6,846 nt of DNA, taken from positions 1 through 6,846 of the forward strand of contig JADFVP010000021.1 of NCBI GenBank assembly GCA_015222595.1. Direction: 5' to 3'. The first letter of the stretch is position 1, and every line of letters starts with the position of its first letter. Shown here piece by piece: positions 5,770 to 6,846 of the stretch. Made by a program: the position numbers and the translations under genes. The stretch comes from Pseudomonadota bacterium. GTDB taxonomy: Bacteria > Desulfobacterota > GWC2-55-46 > JADFVP01. The notes beneath the pieces were generated by a model, which searched no databases, was not told the DNA's origin, and saw nothing but the letters and a program-made list of their open reading frames with translations.

Positions 5770-5827
5770 AAAAAAAATAAAAAAAAAGGTAATAAGGCTT
5801 GACAGCTACTACGCTGTTGTGTATAAG
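5770..5827 (+). promoter_or_regulatory. Strong sigma-70 promoter with upstream A-tracts
   Basis: A consensus TTGACA (5799-5804), an ideal 17-base spacer and TATAAG (5822-5827) form one of the two best promoters in the window. Two A-tracts at 5770-5787 lie just upstream in the position of an UP element, as in rRNA-type promoters. Transcription should start near 5834. The nearest downstream features are a folded leader and the 42-codon ORF; the porin ATG is about 455 nt away. Confidence 0.65.
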
Positions 5828-5848
5828 TAAGTCAACTTTCTTAAGAGG

Positions 5849-5919
5849 ACACGGAGTGTTTCACGACTCCGACAGCTCCTCGTCGCGAACTACGAGTAGG
5901 GGGCTCGTAAGGAGCGTGT
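5849..5919 (+). promoter_or_regulatory. Structured RNA leader sequestering a ribosome site
   Basis: Starting about 15 nt after the predicted transcription start, the RNA can form a compact three-way junction. The closing stem is ACAC/GTGT (5849-5852 with 5916-5919). Arm 1 is GGAGT/ACTCC (5853-5857 with 5866-5870). Arm 2 is GCTCCT/AGGAGC (5875-5880 with 5910-5915), extended after a 10-base bulge by TACGAG/CTCGTA (5891-5896 with 5904-5909) and capped by a G-rich loop. The 3' strand of arm 2 contains the AAGGAG that would serve the ORF at 5928. Two GGAG and two CTCC segments allow alternative pairings. I recognise no known riboswitch class. Confidence 0.4.
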
Positions 5920-5927
5920 AGACAGAA

Positions 5928-6056
5928 ATGGCTGCAAAAAAACTTACCCTTACATGCAGAAAAAACTTGCAATGCTCTAGTATGATGTTAGAATCACCCG
6001 AATGCACAGATTTTGGGTCTACATCACACACTGCGCAGAGGTGCAGATTTGAGTGA
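5928..6056 (+). CDS. Putative 42-residue four-cysteine small protein
   Basis: An ATG at 5928 opens 42 codons ending in TGA at 6054-6056. The product begins MAAKKLTLTC and ends AQRCRFE. Its four cysteines, at 10, 16, 26 and 39, with a His at 34, could bind a metal or form disulfides. There is no signal peptide, so a cytoplasmic metal-binding role would be more natural; this is inference only. AAGGAG at 5909-5914 is the candidate ribosome site, but the spacing is long (13 bases) and the site is inside a predicted hairpin. A strong promoter begins transcription about 95 nt upstream. I recognise no family. The alternative is that the segment is part of an untranslated regulatory RNA. Confidence 0.4.
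   Translation: MAAKKLTLTCRKNLQCSSMMLESPECTDFGSTSHTAQRCRFE
5933..5968 (+). repeat. Pair of TGC-A-tract-CTT direct repeats
   Basis: TGCAAAAAAACTT (5933-5945) and TGCAGAAAAAACTT (5955-5968) are near-identical and 22 bases apart, about two helical turns. They lie inside the 42-codon ORF in different codon phases, so they are not a protein repeat. They could be a regulator-binding pair, bent DNA, or chance in an A-rich segment. Confidence 0.4.
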
Positions 6057-6083
6057 CAAGTTGGACAAGACAGCGCACTTAAG

Positions 6084-6101
6084 CTGTGACAGACGTCACA
6101 G
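6084..6101 (+). promoter_or_regulatory. CRP/FNR-family operator upstream of the porin
   Basis: CTGTGAC and GTCACAG form a perfect 7-bp inverted repeat around AGAC. The core, TGTGA-N6-TCACA at 6085-6100, is the exact CRP-type consensus, shared by CRP/Vfr and close to the sites of other family members such as HcpR. Its centre (6092.5) lies about 41.5-43.5 bases upstream of a start predicted from the -10 at 6123-6128, the class II activator position. The porin ATG is 188 bases downstream. Confidence 0.6.
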
Positions 6102-6122
6102 ATGGGTTAGCTGTCTCGGTGG

Positions 6123-6128
6123 TATCAT
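6123..6128 (+). promoter_or_regulatory. -10 element of a probable CRP-dependent porin promoter
   Basis: TATCAT matches TATAAT in five of six positions. No -35 box is present at the right distance (AGATGG), as expected of an activator-dependent class II promoter. Transcription would start near 6134-6136, giving a porin leader of about 150 nt. A sigma-54-like GG-N10-GC match (6118-6131, with TTGCT) overlaps the same spot but has a poor -24 half. Confidence 0.35.
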
Positions 6129-6273
6129 TGCTCTGGATGGATCGAGCAGCGAGAAGGATAAGATAGATAGCTCATAAAGGTTGTATTAGACGCAGGCATC
6201 ATCAGGCTCTTTGCAGTATATAAGCAGTAGAAAGACTTAGACACGCTAATTTTTTTACCATTATCACAACACT

Positions 6274-6280
6274 AAGGAGG
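6274..6280 (+). promoter_or_regulatory. Porin ribosome binding site
   Basis: AAGGAGG, a full Shine-Dalgarno match, sits 8 bases before the ATG at 6289. An ATG-TAA directly after it at 6281-6286 is too close to be used, so 6289 is the start. Confidence 0.85.
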
Positions 6281-6288
6281 ATGTAAGT

Positions 6289-6846
6289 ATGAAGAGATTA
6301 CTTTTGTCAGTTTTTGCAGCTGCTATAACTGCTGCGATGGTGCTTCCGGTAGCGGCAACCGCATCGGATATTACTTTCAGTGGAAGCTACAAGCTCAGGG
6401 GCGAGTCAACTTCGCACTCTGACTTTACGAAGACCGCTTCCGAGAAGAACGTATGGCACCAGAGAACAAGACTTACCGCTAACGCGGCGGCAACCGACGA
6501 CGCTTCTGTTAAGGTTACCATTCAGGACACCAGAGACTGGGGTGGAACTACTCTCTTTAAGGGTGGTAACAACCTTACCGAGTCCGGCGATAACGTTCTT
6601 GACGTTCATGAGGCTTCCCTGACCGTAAACAATCTTCTTGGCACCGGCGCAGATCTTACCGTTGGCCGTCAGGAGATCAACCTCGGCGACCAGAGACTCA
6701 TAGGCGCTTTCGGCTGGAACGAGAAGGGCCATAGCTTCGACGCAGCCCGCATCGACTATGCAGTTGGCGATTCGGCTGACCTCCTTCTCGTATCGTCCAA
6801 GCTCGTTGAAGGTGATTCTGCTACTGACGATGATGTTGACATGTAT
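6289..6846 (+). CDS. Outer-membrane porin, alginate-export family type (partial)
   Basis: The first 186 residues of an exported beta-barrel protein are visible; the gene runs off the right edge. A classic signal peptide starts MKRLLLSVFAAAITAA and has a predicted cleavage after Ala25 (ATA|SD). The mature part shows alternating strand-like segments typical of porins: ITFSGSYKLRGE, QRTRLTANAA, ASVKVTIQDTRDW, DLTVGRQEINLGDQRLIG and FDAARIDYAVG. The block VGRQEINLGDQRL with GWNEKGHSFDAARI resembles the Alginate_exp family (Pfam PF13372), whose members form outer-membrane channels for anionic sugars or other solutes. The substrate here is unknown. The upstream CRP-type site suggests control by energy or respiratory state. 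Confidence is high for a porin and moderate for the family. Confidence 0.82.
   Translation, partial: MKRLLLSVFAAAITAAMVLPVAATASDITFSGSYKLRGESTSHSDFTKTASEKNVWHQRTRLTANAAATDDASVKVTIQDTRDWGGTTLFKGGNNLTESGDNVLDVHEASLTVNNLLGTGADLTVGRQEINLGDQRLIGAFGWNEKGHSFDAARIDYAVGDSADLLLVSSKLVEGDSATDDDVDMY

Larger units (their letters stand above)
5587..6288. other. Long intergenic region rich in regulatory signals
   Basis: About 700 bp with no long reading frame separate the kds operon from the porin. In order it holds a small AT hairpin (TAACTA/TAGTTA, 5641-5656), a GC-rich patch near 5660-5682, A-tracts and a strong promoter (5770-5827), a structured leader (5849-5919), a 42-codon Cys-rich ORF (5928-6056), a CRP-type operator (6084-6101) with a -10 element, and the untranslated leader of the porin. 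I see no tmRNA, SRP RNA or RNase P signature sequences here. Confidence 0.6.

Noticed and set aside
6117..6132. Sigma-54 promoter (GG-N10-GC)
   Set aside because: The TTGCT half is good, but the -24 half (CGGTGG) matches poorly and the CRP class II arrangement explains the site better.
5834..6260. Known housekeeping RNA (6S, tmRNA, SRP RNA, RNase P)
   Set aside because: I looked for the tmRNA T-arm and CCA end, the SRP apical loop and the RNase P core words and saw none. 6S cannot be fully excluded by eye.
1..6846. CRISPR arrays, insertion sequences or phage genes
   Set aside because: No regular repeat-spacer pattern, transposase or phage-type protein is visible.

Overview
This window looks like chromosomal DNA from a Gram-negative bacterium with a KDO-based lipopolysaccharide. 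Coding GC is moderate, and genes use strong AGGAG-type ribosome sites. The order kdsB-pyrG-kdsA-kdsD and an alginate-export-type porin suggest a former deltaproteobacterial lineage (Desulfobacterota or a relative). That placement is inference; no rRNA gene is present.

Left part (1-904), minus strand: the first 17 codons of an unidentified gene run off the left edge. An AT-rich stretch of about 400 bp follows, with a good minus-strand promoter and a cluster of inverted GAACTGC repeats. Next come a SemiSWEET sugar-transporter gene and a complete tRNA-Leu(CAA) upstream of it on the same strand.

Middle (1012-5522), plus strand: a tight operon of kdsB, pyrG, kdsA and kdsD. KdsD makes arabinose-5-phosphate, KdsA condenses it with PEP to KDO-8-phosphate, and KdsB activates KDO as CMP-KDO using CTP, which PyrG (CTP synthase) supplies. 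The KDO-8-P phosphatase gene kdsC is not seen. Oddities are an apparently leaderless kdsB, an 18-bp tandem duplication over the kdsB stop codon, a 31-codon reading frame overlapping the pyrG start, a histone-H1-like basic tail of about 51 residues on PyrG, and a five-codon minicistron between kdsA and kdsD.

Right part (5523-6846): a weak terminator is followed by about 760 bp without a long gene but rich in signals. A near-consensus sigma-70 promoter with upstream A-tracts would transcribe a compact leader that folds over a ribosome site ahead of an unrecognised 42-residue, four-cysteine ORF. A perfect CRP-family operator (TGTGA-N6-TCACA) follows, placed as a class II activator site over a -10 element. 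The window ends inside a porin gene with a signal peptide. The promoter-leader-small-ORF unit is the best candidate for something undescribed.
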